From Selaginella tamariscina (taxonomy: Eukaryota; Streptophyta; Lycopodiopsida; Selaginellales; Selaginellaceae), in assembly GCA_003024785.1 (NCBI GenBank), contig PUQB01000333.1, positions 211,001 through 275,000 on the forward strand: a stretch of DNA of 64,000 nucleotides, given 5' to 3'. The translations under genes were made by a program, and so were the position numbers. Below are positions 37,256-50,019 of this stretch, in pieces (positions within the stretch are counted from its first letter, which is position 1; each line of letters starts with the position of its first letter). Below the pieces are notes generated by a model. It was not told the origin of the DNA. It saw only the letters and a program-made list of their open reading frames with translations, and did not search any database.

Positions 37256-40240
37256 ACTAGTAGAGACAACACTTTTGGAGGCGCATGTACCTAGGTGGTC
37301 GATACTTTGGAAGGAGCTATGACACATAGGTTTGTTAGCACATGAGGAGTACCACGACAAGCCTAATACGGGTGGAACGTTACTCCTGGAGCGACAATAA
37401 CACAAGTTAACGTAGGTACTAACAAGGAACCTCGACTAGTGCAAATTAATGCTCATGCGGGACCAAAGCTCAAGGAGCATATCACTAACTACCTTTGCAG
37501 TCATAGAGAGGTGTTTGCTTAGATGTATCATGACATGAGGGGAGTATTGCCGGAGTTGTGTTAGCATAGGATAAGGCTAAAGCCCAACATGAGACCCAAA
37601 TACCAGCAAAGATACTGCATCAGCTTTAACTACAAGCGGAAGGCCAAACAAGAAATCAATAAGTGGTTGAAAGCGGACTTTGTATACCCCATCAAGAACC
37701 TGGAGTGGCTGTCTCCAATTGTCATGCCAAAAAAGGATGAGCGTTTAAGACTATCAACGACTGAATGTAGTCACAGAAAGGACCCCTTCCTCATCCCGTT
37801 CACCAAGGCCATCTTGGAGGATGTAGTAGGCCACAAGATGTACTCGTTTATGGATGGATTCAACAGATATAATTAGTGACGGAAGACCAAGCCAAAATGG
37901 CATTCATCACGAATTGGGGGGCTTACGCCTTCAAGATAATGCCATTCGGCCTCTACAACACCCCAACCACTTCTCAATAGCTAATCCAATGAGTATTCCT
38001 AAACAACCTTATAGACTTTGTACGGGCATTCCTAAATGACTTTACCTACGAAAGAGCATGTTGAGCTTCTCGAATGGGTGTTTTGGTGTTTTGGTGTTGT
38101 CGAGAATACAAAATATCTCTTAACCCATCAAAATGTGTGTTTGGCATGATTGTATAGAAGCTACGAGGATTCATCAAATCCAAGGAGGACATTACAATAG
38201 ACTTGAGATCAATGTAGAAAATGCCACATCCCTAGAATGTTACTAAGCTCATGCGTTTCTTGGGAAAGGCAGGCTTCTACCATAAGTTCATCAGATAGTA
38301 CACTGATAGGGTCCAACCAATGATTGAGTTGTTAGCAAAGGAAGTACCATACAAATAGATGGTTGACTGAAAAATGGCGTTTAAAGACATAAAGTGCTAA
38401 TTGGTGGAAGCACCTATTCTCATTCCATCGAATTGGAATTGGCAGTTCCACCTACAAACGGACGGGTCCAATGTAGCTGTAGGCACCATTTGTCCCAAGA
38501 AGATGAAGCACGGATGCTGCACCCTAGAGCTGGCTCATGACATTAGCCGAACGCAACTACTTGGCAATAGATAAGGAGTGCTTAGTAGTGATTTAAGGAG
38601 TCTCAAAGTTTTGTTGCTATCTCTTGGGCAACCACTTTGTGCTAATTGTGGATCACCACGCCCTACTTTATCTTGTCAACAAGCCACAATTGACAGGATG
38701 ACCAACAAGGTGGATTCTCTTGCTACAAGAGTTTGATTTCACTATGATTCACAAGGTGGGTAAGTTGCATGTATCACCTGACCTCCTTTCCATGATATAG
38801 AACAGTGAACATCTTGAGTCCACACCACTACTCAACATATTGGATGCTGACTTCTTCGAAGTTGCGGTAGTACAACATGACCTCCCGCAAACAAACAACA
38901 GGGAAATCCCGGATTGGCAACAATCAATACACCATTACCTTAGTAGCATATTGAACAGACTCCCCAAGATGTCTCCCAGCCATCGATGCAGCCTTGCTTG
39001 AAAGTGCTTGCCATTTTAGCTTATTGGTGATCATTTATACAAGCGGGGAAGAGATGACATCCTCTGGAAATGTCCCCTAGGGTGGAAATCCTCAAGATCC
39101 TCGACTCAACACATGAGGGACCTGGTGGCGAACACTTCGGCGAGGAGAAGACAACTAGGTAGATCCTATAGACAGGATTATGGTGGTCAACAATCTTCTA
39201 AGATGCCACAGGAACAATAAGAAGCTACAGCGATTGTCAGTAGATTGGCCAACCAATGGCCAACTAAGGCATGGAGTACCACCCATTCGTACGGATGGCA
39301 GCATTCAAGAAGTGGGGCCTAAACTTCGTAGGCCTGATCAACCCGAAGGCTCACACAACACACTCCAGTTATATTGTGGTGGCAATAGATTACGCCACAA
39401 AGTGAGTGGAAGCAAAGGCACTCAAAGAAGCAACGGCAAGACAAATAGCTAGGTTCATCTATAGGAACATCTTAACCAAGTTCGGCTGTTTGCTAGAATT
39501 GATGTCGAACCAAGAGAGTCATGTCATCAACAAAATGGTCCCTGAGATGGTCAACATGTTCGTCATCAAACACAACATGTCAATAGTGTATTACCCACAA
39601 GGGAACGGGCAAGCCGAGCCCATGAACAAGACACTAGTGACCATCTTAAGGAAGCTCAGCCACAATGAACCCCGACAGTGGGAGGAAATATTACCATCCT
39701 TCTTGTGGCATATCGAACGACCTTCAAAATCACAATTGGAGTCACACCCTTCCATCTGGCATATGGTCTCAAGGCCATCATGCCATGGGTGTTTGCAATC
39801 CTTAGTTTATGGACAAGCCTGGAGAACAAAATCATGGAAGAATTGGTAGGCACCTAGAAAAGGCTAGAATAATTGAAATAGGTTGACAAGGAACGATTGT
39901 GGCACAACTAACTAGGGAGACCCACCAACAATAGATCAAACAAGAGAGAGACAAGAGAAAGAAGCTCTGTAGGTACGAAATTGGGTAGTGGGTATAGTGG
40001 TACAAGAAGCTGTAGGAACTCTAGAAGGGCAAGTTTAGATGAGATCATATGAGGTTCTCGAGGTCTTTGACAACGGGATGATGCTACTAGGTGTCAATGA
40101 ACAACCACTATGGCAAAAGGTCAATGGGAACTACCTTAAGTTGTACGTTCACCCGATCAAAACCCCAACCAACACACCCCAACACGAAGGGCAACAACAA
40201 AGAGCCCATCCAACAAGGGGACAATGGGTAGCCAAGTGAA
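37256..40240 (+). pseudogene. Pol relic of the host element
   Basis: Ty3/gypsy pol in decayed form. RT: KQEINKWLKADFVYPIKN, MYSFMDGFNRYN, then IMPFGLYNTPTT in another frame. RNase H: QTDGSNVAVGTIC. Integrase at about 39270-39850: WGLNFVGLINPK, IDYATKWVEAK, YRNILTKFGC, MSIVYYPQGNGQAE. C-terminal NGNYLKLYV near 40110-40140 is the usual end of non-chromovirus plant pol. Many stops and frameshifts; the integrase part is the longest surviving stretch. No YxDD box remains recognisable. Confidence 0.75.
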
Positions 40241-41962
40241 ACCTCCAAGCATTCCACAAAGGAGCCAGCTTCCAAAAACCACTTGAGTGGCCAGCTCGTA
40301 GGGTCACATGGTCCTTGTGGGTGGGCCACACACGTGAGACATGCACTTTGACGACAATGATGGTCGGGTAGTATCATTGTTGCACAATCAAGGTGCCGGG
40401 ATAGATGCGCTAGTCATCTCAAATGACATCACTAAAATTGCCATGTCATCACTTTTTTAAAAAGGCACAAAAATAGCTTGAGAACATTTGTTTTTCCCTT
40501 ATTCTGCAGTAGACACCACCAAGTCTCTCTGACGCCATGCCTACAAAATGAATTGAGCGCATCAAACTAGCATCGATTCGGGAAATCCGCATAACCTATG
40601 GGGGGCACAACAAGGTTTCCAAACTCGTATTTCTCATGTACTCTTGGTTCAAGGAGCTAATCAAACTACCGGAGAATTACAAGTCAAGAGGAAGATACGG
40701 TTGAGGTTTATTGTAATATGAATTTTACTTATATATATATATTTTATTAGTACTATAGGATACCATCTCATACCCTTATATATGGTTGATGTATCATGAT
40801 ACAATAATAGCTAATATATGTAGTATATTACGAACTAAGACCTACCTAGCCCTAACCCTATACCTAGTGCATGTTTTGTTACATGTAAACCCTAAATAAT
40901 TCATATACACTCTCTCATACACTAGGGTATACTTATCCATACATATGTCATATGGTATCTATCTCTTGACAACATTTCAATAAACAAGTTGCAATTCATT
41001 TTATTTATTTTTATTCATTAAAAAGGTAAAATAAGAAATAATAATGACTTAGTTGTTATTCTTAACATATTGAGTTTATTTTTAAGCTAGATTATTAATT
41101 CAGTTGTTATCCTTAATTTGGTGAATTTATTTTTAAACTCTTAATTTATTCATGTTTGGGCTTAATTATTTAGCGATCATTAACATAATTATTATCCTTA
41201 ACTTAGTGACTTTGGTGGACCATTAACCCAGTTGTTATCGGTAAGTTTAGACCCTTAACCCATTTGTCATCTTTAATCTCATGAGTTTATTCCTAATTTA
41301 AACCATTAACCTATTTGTTATGTTTAATTTGATGTGTTTACCTTTAACGCAATTGTTATCCTTACCTCTTACACCCACACCTGATCCAACAGCCTCAATA
41401 ATGCCACATGGATTTAAAATTTAGTATGGCCATTGGATATATATTAATTTTACCCATATATATATATATATAGGATATCAATTACCATATAAGATAATGC
41501 CACATACCTTTAGGATTTAGAGTGGTTATCAAATGGGGGCACACATGTTTTAGGATTTAATACACACAATAAACGTGCTTTTTAAAATAAGTTTGTTTCA
41601 TGTGTCCATGTGTGTCTATATGTCATGAATGTCCTCGTCAATACTCATATATCATTAATACTCCATCAATGACTATCCTAAATCATAAACCTATGTGGCA
41701 CTATGGGCCCTGTTAGATCACACATGGGTATGCATTTTGCAATATGGTCTTTTAATTTTAGATAATGACATGTATAACATATTGTATAACAAATAATTTG
41801 TGTATCAATTGCTATGCAATAGAGGTACAAAAAGTTTATACAACCCTAAACACCATCCATATATATATATATATGTATGTATACCCATGTATTAGTGTAC
41901 ACCAACTCATGTCCATAACTCAATCGTAAAGAAGTGTATATAGATGCTAAATTGTAAAAGAA

Positions 41963-42004
<42 letters not shown>

Positions 42005-43159
42005 GTTGTTCATACAAAAATTAAAACTATATAGATGTGATATTTATAAAGGATGCATGCATTTTACACATGAAAAAATATAGTGTTTGGAATTAAATTT
42101 TACATAGTTTAATTTAAACAATGTGCCTTTTTATAATATGGGCATTAATAACAAAATCACAAACACACATGACCATGCATGGTCCTTTAATCTTTGTTAT
42201 AAAAAAATCATTAACACATATCCATGTGGCACTTACACGAGATAACAACATGACGCTATATGTATACATGCGTTCTCTCGGGAGTTGAAGTGTGATTTTT
42301 TAATAAAAATTATTAGCAAATATCCAGGTGTCACTCATATAAATGATACACGTGCACTAGGGTTTTTCTCGTCTTAGCTGAATTGGGTGGAGCTGTGACA
42401 GAGATAAGCTGAAGCAGGTGAAGTTGTGACGGAGATAGAGGTATGTGAGTTGTATTGCCTGTTGGTTGAGGTGAGATTAAGAGATTCATCTAGGATTGGT
42501 TGTTTGATTTTAGGAAATTCATGTTATTTGGCATATTTACAACAAGAAAACTTTGCAAATCATCTGCCTAGCATAACAGTAGTTAAATATTGCATAAATA
42601 TTACATCATATTATATAAATAGTATTTTTATTTAATAAAAATTACAAAGACTAAATAAGATTATTTCTTACTTCTTTTATTGCCACTTTTTATAAACAAG
42701 AATTTAGTATATAGTCCACTATATTGCGTAATAGTTTATTTCTATTTTCGTGAAATGATATTCATTATTGGGATATACGTTTCTTACATGAAAAGATATA
42801 CATAGTTACTATTATATAAAATTAAATACACACACATATAATTTGTAATATAGTACATAATTATGTAGTATAATGCTTGGGTCATGAGATTTTTATTAAC
42901 AGAACATGTATGAATATATACCATAATTGTGATGCTCATTATGTGTGTGCGTGTGTATTCACGCTTAGATCTGCATATAATTATGTGCATGTGTGTGTGT
43001 TCTCGTATATGGTTGTGTGGATATATGCGTGTGCATATGTTTATTTAAAATGAATTACATGTATAAAATGCCATCTGCATTCACATGGGAGTGGCTTACA
43101 TGTATAGATTAAACATTTCAAGGTCTTGTTGTGGAAAATCAGGTTATCAAACGATTTAG
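40241..43159. other. AT-rich region after the host element, no gene seen
   Basis: 40241-40700 may be 3' untranslated sequence of the host element, but I see no LTR. Beyond it is AT-rich with TATATA runs (40729-40742, 41458-41472, 41861-41874) and (TG)n(TA)n at 41966-42004. A (GT)-rich stretch lies near 42945-43035. No supported gene. Confidence 0.45.
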
Positions 43160-43743
43160 TGTCTGACTACCTATGGAAGATATAGAGCTGGTTTACTAGC
43201 AACTACTTGGAGGTGGGATGACAATGAGTATGAAAGATTGAAGAGAATCTGGGAGGAAGAAGATTGTAACTATGGTGTTGGAGCCGTTTTGTATGAACCA
43301 ATGGTTGAGGTAGAAATAGAAGAGTTGGTGGTTGAGGTAGAAGCAGAAGAGCTTGTGGTTAAGGTAGAAGCAGAAGAGCTAGTGGAGGTACCAGTGTGTT
43401 TTGAACAAGATCCAAAGCGTTTGTGGAGCATGGTTCTACATGATGTTGAGGTTATAAAGAATATCCAAATGAAAAAGCTTGGTAACAAGAGAGGCTCCAC
43501 ATCGAAGGAACAAGAAGGGACTAAAAAGCGTGGTCGCTGAAAGAGAACTTGCCTAGACCACATGAAATGCCACCCCACTGCATATTTTGTGGGGGATCAA
43601 CAACTTTTGAGCACTACAACAACCACAAAGAGAGCCAACCACGTTATAGATGTGTCAATTCAAAGTGTAAAAAGCGGTTCACCAAGGGTGGAAGACTCAA
43701 TGTAAAACGGCTCAAGTATATAAGTCCCAACCTTAACTTTTGA
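43160..43743 (+). pseudogene. Dof-like zinc-finger ORF with one frame break
   Basis: Open reading from about 43160 (YGRYRAGLLATTWRWDD) passes an acidic segment with three VE.E(I/A)EELVV repeats, then a basic stretch ending KKRGR. After a one-base frame change at about 43530-43540 it continues with LPRPHEMPPHCIFCGG. The finger matches Dof DNA-binding domains (YNNHKESQPRYRC, RFTKGGRLN), where Dof proteins have YYNNY..SQPRY.C and W.TKGG.LRN. Cysteine spacing is C-x2-C-x20-C-x4-C rather than the family's C-x2-C-x21-C-x2-C. The stop follows soon after (43741-43743). It could be a divergent Dof gene with one sequence error, or a pseudogene. The start is not fixed. Confidence 0.5.
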
Positions 43744-45184
43744 GGAAGATGAATGGTTTGTCTTTTTTTTAATGTTCATTCTTTAATCTGTATTTCATTG
43801 TTAAATAGATTAGACTAAAACAGATTTATTGTAATGAGTATAATGAAACACCTCCTTTGGTGTTTTGTTTGGTGTAGAGGACTTTATCACTAAATTACTA
43901 AACTAGCTAAACTTTTAAATTTATGTACATTAAAAAAAATCCATAAGGAAGCTAAATTACATACATACATGTTCAAGTGTGTGCATATTTTGTATTTTAA
44001 CCACTCAATTGTAGGGAGGCAAAGAGATAGGAGAGCTTGGGGTGTGTATGCATGTGTATAATCTGAGGACCTAAAGTTCACCCATTATGTATGTGTTCTT
44101 GACTCTATGTGTTAGTACCTTGTATATGCCTTATGCATTAAATTTTTGGAAAATACTCATCTACATGTGCATATATACAACAATTACAATGGTAAAGGGT
44201 TGTAGGGAGGTAAGAGGAGGTAGTAGAGCTTGGTGGGCACATGTGTGTGTATGTGGTGTATGTCGTTCGGTTTTGCAGACGTATCCTATGTTGGCACATA
44301 ATGGATCAAATGATGAAGTTGAGGTTCCTTCTCTTGGTTCGTATCTCTCTCTCTCACACACACACAGGCGCGTATTGACGTGTGGGATGCAAATGTGCAT
44401 GTGTCAATTGAATCCACTCATTATATAATATGTGTAATAATACTCATCATATTGGTCAATTTCTAGTGTATATATATGACTATATACATTGTACATATGT
44501 GTGAATAAATGATATATATGTGTGTGTAGAAATACTTGTCTATATGCCTATATGTGTGCTTGTTTTTTTTTTTTTTAAAAATTTGCACTTAATCCAAAAA
44601 TCTAAACCTACAATAACAAACATATTTGAGTATAACATTACCTCTCCCAAAAAATGCTTATGGTAATATGTTAGATCATCAACATTATAGTGGCCCTTTT
44701 TAAAAAGCAATAAAAATATTCATTTCCCATAAAATTAAAACCTGAATATTTACATATTCTTATAAAAACTAGTTATAATGCATTGTTACAAATAAAAATC
44801 TAGTACAATAATAGAATAATAGCCATAGCTCTTTTGGGCTCATTGAGTTTTCTTAAATATAACTTAATGCAACAAAAAGTTATATAAAAATACTCAAAAG
44901 TTCTAGACACAAAAGCATGAAAGTTGCTAATAAACTCATATTATGTTGTGTAATTAATTTCTTTATTAATGAGTTTCATTGTAAATGGGCATCAATTTAA
45001 ATTTTTATTTTGTTTCATAATCTAGTAATATGTTTAATTGTACTCATTATAATACATCTATTTTATTATACTCTATCTAAACCAATAAAATACAAATCCC
45101 TAGTGCATGTATATATACATGTTGTTATCTCTATGAATGTCACATGGATACATGTAATGATTTTAAGAAGGAACATTATTATAT
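43744..45184. other. AT-rich region, possible lone exon
   Basis: Mostly AT-rich. On the plus strand 44279-44337, after TTTTGCAG and before GTTCGT, could be an exon (TYPMLAHNGSNDEVEVPSL), flanked upstream by GT-rich and downstream by CT/CA-rich sequence like introns elsewhere in the window. No family match, so I do not call a gene. Confidence 0.3.
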
Positions 45185-45700
45185 TGCTTTATAGAGAGTG
45201 GAAGATGAGAAGATGGCTTTGGCAGGATAAATTCTCCCCAAGGATGGAAATGGCAATATGTATTCGATTGGATAAATTGAGAGAAAGCATGGAGAAGGCA
45301 AGATGGCTTCACAGGATTTATTCCGCCATATCCTGAGTGTCCTTGGGATCAATCCAATCAATGTGAAGCACTTTGGCATCAACTAGATTTATATCATCAC
45401 TTTCTGAAGACGATCCATCCACTAGACACAAAGCACTTTGGCATCAACAAGATTTATCCTACCGATTTTTGAGGAGCAATCCTTATGATCAATCCAATTG
45501 ACATGGAGCACTTTGGCATCAACAAAATAAATTCCACTGGTTTCTGAGGAATGTCCATGAAATCAATCCAATCGATGCGGAGCAGTTTGGCATTGGCGAG
45601 ATAAATATTACCCAACCATTTTGCCTCTAGAAGGAGAGTAGCAAGGCTTTGGCAAGATTTATCTTGTCAAAATTCAAGAGGAAGGTAGCAGGCCTTGGGA
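45185..45700. repeat. Degenerate tandem repeats, 65-75 bp unit
   Basis: GCA(C/G)TTTGGCAT recurs at about 45368, 45433, 45508 and 45582, each followed by (A/C)A(A/G)GATTTAT or similar and AATCCAATCGATG-like sequence. The related box GGATAAAT(T/C)C occurs at 45225 and 45270. Confidence 0.6.
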
Positions 45701-45740
45701 GAGGAATATACCAAGACTGAGAGGTTGATGTCATCCTCTT

Positions 45741-45867
45741 AAAAAAAAAAAGAACATAAGTATACACATGCACATACACACATACATATACTTGTCTGTT
45801 CAATAGATATACATATGTTTGAAATAAGATATATTAATAACATATATATATATACTACATATATAAC

Positions 45868-45901
<34 letters not shown>

Positions 45902-46219
45902 TAAAATGTATGCCAATGTATATATTTTGTATATTACATAATGTGTATATATATGTATGACTGTGAAAGACATGGAGACAGTGTATAAACACACATACAA
46001 CATAGAAGCACAAACATACACACACACACACACACATATATTATATATAAATATAACTTACATAAACATATATATACATATATTGTGTATATATATTTAC
46101 TTATATGAATATGCAAAAACGTTTTATAGTCATATGAAAGTGAGAATATGAACAGATATGTATATAAACACACACACAAACAAACTTACATACATACATA
46201 CATAGATATCTCTATTTAT

Positions 46220-46255
<36 letters not shown>

Positions 46256-47889
46256 CATACACATTGTACAAAGCTCTTTATACAAAAGTGAGAATATATT
46301 GATATTCCTTCGTATATAATCATATGAAAATGGTATACACTCAATGTAATAGAAAATCATATTACTACCAATTTGGCAACGGCGCCTTACTAATTAATGA
46401 ATCCGTGAATGGTGCTAGCGAATGTACTACACTCACGCCGTATTATATATAGCAACCCTAAATTAATTTAATATTGCAATTAATAATTTGATAATGGGAG
46501 ACACATATAATTAATATAATTCTTTGATAAAATAAATATGCATAAAAAAGTTACATATAAACATATAAATTTAATATATGTAATGAATATAAGAAAACAT
46601 AAATCTAAAACTTTAATAAATGTAAATAAATATTTATATGACATAACTATATAAAATTTTAAATAAAAATAAATATGGTGCAACATAAATGTACAAAATT
46701 AATATACTAAAATGTATTTGCACATAAAGAATAAGATGAACATGATTAAACATAAATGTACATAATGCACATATTTAATATACTAATGTATATGTGTAAT
46801 TGCAATTGTTAAAGGTTTTATACTGTGTATGTAACTGTAATTATAAGGGGACACTGTGTATGTGTATGTAATTGCATGTTAAATTACCTAAACCATAAAC
46901 CCTAAACCCTAACCTTAATTACCTTAACCCTAAACCCTATACCCTAAACACAAAGGACATAACTTTTGTTTGTATATTATGTATATGAACATTTTATAGA
47001 AATGAAAATAGTGAAATAAATATATTCAGATATGTTTACACAAATAATTAAATAAATACAATAATTATTAAATTTAATATATTTAAGATTCACACTATAT
47101 ATTATACCTTTAATTATATAACTTTTTGTAAGACTTATAATATATTTAAAAATTCAGGAGTATTAAAATCCATATGCATATATAATAACATGTAGAACCA
47201 ATTTATTTTATAAAAATATATTGAGCAAAATATGATATATAATAAATATATTCATATTATCTATTATACTTGATATTATGATATAATATCCATTGATTCC
47301 CTTATATAAATACATACATATGTATATATTAATATATGTTTAGGACTAATATCCGGTTTAAGAGAAGAATATTCTAAGAATAATAGAAATAAAAAAATTA
47401 AGAAAATCCTATTAAAAATAATTTTAGGTATTTATATTATTATGCAACTCGTATTTACTTCTTACTGATAAAAATTATGTAATACATTAAAATCATCACT
47501 AATAAATAACACAAAATTGTCAACATTTGTGTCAACTCATTTAAAATATTCTTACCCTTGATAAATTATCAGTTACCGTAATTTTGTCTTACCAAATTGA
47601 CTTATAATTTTGAAAACGCATTGAATCTTCTACTTACACCAAGATTTGCAATTCTCACCAAGGGTTTTATTATTTTTGTCATTTTCTTTTTTTTAGAAAA
47701 AAAGGAAATTCAATTAGGGGAAAGCACGACACTCATTATGCCACTTACAAGTGTTTGGATTTGTTTCAAGAATACTTGTAAAGATTATTTCTTCTCTATA
47801 GTTCTCTAAATCCAAATAGATTAGGGTTTAGGGTTCTCTCTCTACTATGTGTCACTTCCATATTTAGGGTTTACTAATCTTCTATGATG
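45741..47889. other. AT-rich microsatellite region, no gene seen
   Basis: (TA)n at 45843-45890 and 46218-46244, CACA/CATA runs, then long AT-rich stretches. Telomere-like units lie at 46888-46950. No supportable gene. The plus-strand open frame at 47597-47809 has no family match. Confidence 0.5.
46888..46950. repeat. Short interstitial telomere-like CCCTAAA units
   Basis: Several CCCTAAA and near copies (AAACCCTAAACCCTAACC, then TTAACCCTAAACCCTATACC). This is the Arabidopsis-type plant telomere repeat in a short, imperfect tract. Confidence 0.7.
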
Positions 47890-48440
47890 AGGTTTAAGGT
47901 GGGATTTATCCTGCTGAGAAGAAGTGTGGGCGAGATATATCCCGTCACAAATTATACATCATTTTGCCTGTTGATGTCTACTTACCTTCCTCGGCACATG
48001 TAGAATTTTATCCCTTCGAAACCTTTTTGTCCATTTAAAATCATTCCTTTCATTTGCTAAAACCAATGAGATTCATCCATCCAAGAGCTTTGACACTTTA
48101 ATCCACATCCATGGCTTTTGTTGACCTCTTTGGATTTTGGTGCGATTTATCAAGCCCAAGCTTTCTAAACCTGCTGACATAAAAGAGAAAATAATCTTAT
48201 TGAATTTTGGTTGACCTTTAGGTTATTGGCAGGATTTATCCCATTGATGCTTTTCACATCTTCAACGATATAGGCAAGATTTATCTTGCTAAGGCCTTGT
48301 TGACATCCTCATAACAAGTGGGATAAATCCCGTTAGTGCCTTTTTGCCCTTGTCAGTATGGGCATAATTTATAAAATAATTTAAGGTTTGGGCATCATTT
48401 AAATCATAAAAAACCTTAAGTGGGATAAATCTTGGTAAAT
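47890..48440. repeat. Dispersed GGGATAAATCC/GGATTTATCC boxes
   Basis: Boxes of the type G(G/C)(G/A)(A/G)GATTTATC(C/T) or the reverse GGGATAAATC(C/T) occur at about 47902, 48151, 48231, 48275, 48310 and 48421, in both orientations and often next to CCCGTTAG/TTGCTAAGG. The same box occurs in the repeats at 45.2-45.7 kb, so both may derive from one repeat family. Confidence 0.45.
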
Positions 48441-48728
48441 TTTCCTGTGGGTAGACTTTATTTTGCCACTTAATTTTGCATTTCAAGAACTTGATTTCTA
48501 TTTTATTGCCTAAATGAATAGTAAAACTTTGTGTATGTCACTATGTTCAACACTAAAGACAAGGTACAACTTCTCTAGAATAGTGAGTTTTGTTGGTCTG
48601 GAACAGGAACAATTAAGTGGAGCATACTTTGTGGGTGTAGTCATGACAAAGGTTTCATCAAATGGCACATTACATGCTAGATTGCTAGTGAGGTGACACA
48701 TTACTGAGCTGAAACGTTTAGATATTAG
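48441..48728. other. Spacer before the 48.7 kb element
   Basis: No gene or recognisable repeat seen. It ends with ATTAG immediately before the LTR start. Confidence 0.4.
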
Positions 48729-49694
48729 TGTCATAGTTTTTACTATGACTCGACCCTTTACTTTGGGGTTTGACTGTTGTTACCTACCGAGTTGTGTGGC
48801 GAACCCTAGTTGTAGTGAGAAACAGCCCCGCTTAGTGCACTTAGGTGTTTAGGGGTAGTCCGGCCGGCTGTCACTAGGTACCTCGAGAAACTCTAGGCGA
48901 AGGTAGTACTTACCCTCTAGAAAACTCTCCCCCAGTTTGACGTAGGTTTTCCGTTAAATATAGCTTGTCAAAAAGGGTTAGGGACACCCTAGGGTTGACC
49001 TAACCCTAGGGTTGCCCTAACCCCACGCCCTAATACCCCCCCCTAGGGGTTAGGTTTAGGGTTAGGTTAGGACAACCATTTTCTCTAAGGGCTGGCATTT
49101 CCGTGCCAGCCCACTTACTCATTTAGGTAAACAGGGGGGGGGGGGTCCGTCACATAAATAAGGTAGAGTATATGTAGTGAGGCTTCCTGGGTTCAAAAGA
49201 GAGCTCGTTAACCTCCTACCGGTGCAAGCTAAGCTTGTGTCGTCAAGGTGCAACCCTCTGTTGTGCCGCCCAAACTTCCACACGACAGGGGTACAACCCA
49301 CCCTAGGGTTAGACTATCCTTATCGTTGGCAGGATCTTGCCTTTGAGAAGGGCACGTCACTTCCAAGGAGTTAGCCAGATTCCTTGGTCCGAAAACCTGC
49401 TCGCAAGCTCAAAGGTATTGCCCGAGTTCACGTTCCGCAGAACTAGTGGTTGAGGCCTTGCTCCGGCCGCCTCAACCACGCCAAGCTAGGAACAACACCT
49501 ATAACTCGGCTAGTCCGTGCATCCTGATTCACAAGGTGAGTCTCGTTCGTGGACTTGGTCAGTTAGGGTTTAGTTCCTAAGGTTGGGTTCCTAATACGGG
49601 TTACTTTACCAGATTCCGTGGGGTTTCCAGAGAGGGGATTCCAGGGTTGGCACCTGGCAAGCCGCCTTTGTGGCACCAGGTAAAAACTCTGACA
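48729..49694 (+). repeat. 5' LTR of the 48.7-56.1 kb chromovirus
   Basis: TGTCATAGTTTTTACTATGA ... GTAAAAACTCTGACA with a G run at 49134-49145 and many CCCTAGGG/CCCTAACC motifs. Near-identical to 55093-56059. Confidence 0.93.
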
Positions 49695-49711
49695 ATTGGT
49701 ATCGGAGCAAG
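49695..49711 (+). promoter_or_regulatory. Primer-binding site, initiator tRNA-Met type
   Basis: ATTGGTATCGGAGCAAG directly follows the 5' LTR. It matches the common plant TGGTATCAGAGC primer site for initiator methionine tRNA with one A-to-G difference. Confidence 0.75.
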
Positions 49712-50019
49712 TTCTCTGCGGTCAGTAGGACTACCTTAAGTCATAGAGTGTTTCAATGTTTAGATAACTCTAAATTCTTGATCTACTCTATGCTTTGGTT
49801 AACATGTCTGTATTCTGCGCAGAGAGTTTGATCCTGTGAGTTGTCAAACTTCGGAGAACACTTGCTCAGTGAGTCGGCGTGAGATTCTAGGTATGTCCGA
49901 AAGTCTTATGCTAGTTAAGCTGATGTGTGTGGGTGTACAACCTGTGCAGGGTGTTTCCAACTTAACATTGGGAATATTCCAAGCATATTCTCCGAGTGTT
50001 GAAACTAGGGTTCAATACG

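Larger units (their letters stand above)
14275..40240 (+). mobile_element. Old Ty3/gypsy element broken up by nested insertions (host element)
   Basis: Pieces of one plus-strand element: LTR about 14275-14978, leader 14979-15318, then 18513-18773, 24293-25239, gag 32426-33044 and pol 37256-40240. The pieces are colinear with the related non-autonomous element at 33045-37255 read in reverse, which serves as an uninterrupted guide. For example, 18541-18773 and 24293-24420 align to the reverse of about 35900-36280, and 32450-32780 to the reverse of about 34700-35060. Four insertions separate the pieces. All open frames are broken, so the element is dead. The 3' LTR was not found. The terminal coordinates are approximate. 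Confidence 0.72.

Noticed and set aside
46888-46950. Telomere or chromosome end
   Set aside because: Only a few imperfect CCCTAAA units, flanked on both sides by ordinary sequence and genes.
47597-47809. 70-aa plus-strand open frame
   Set aside because: AT-rich hydrophobic chance frame, no family match or splice context.
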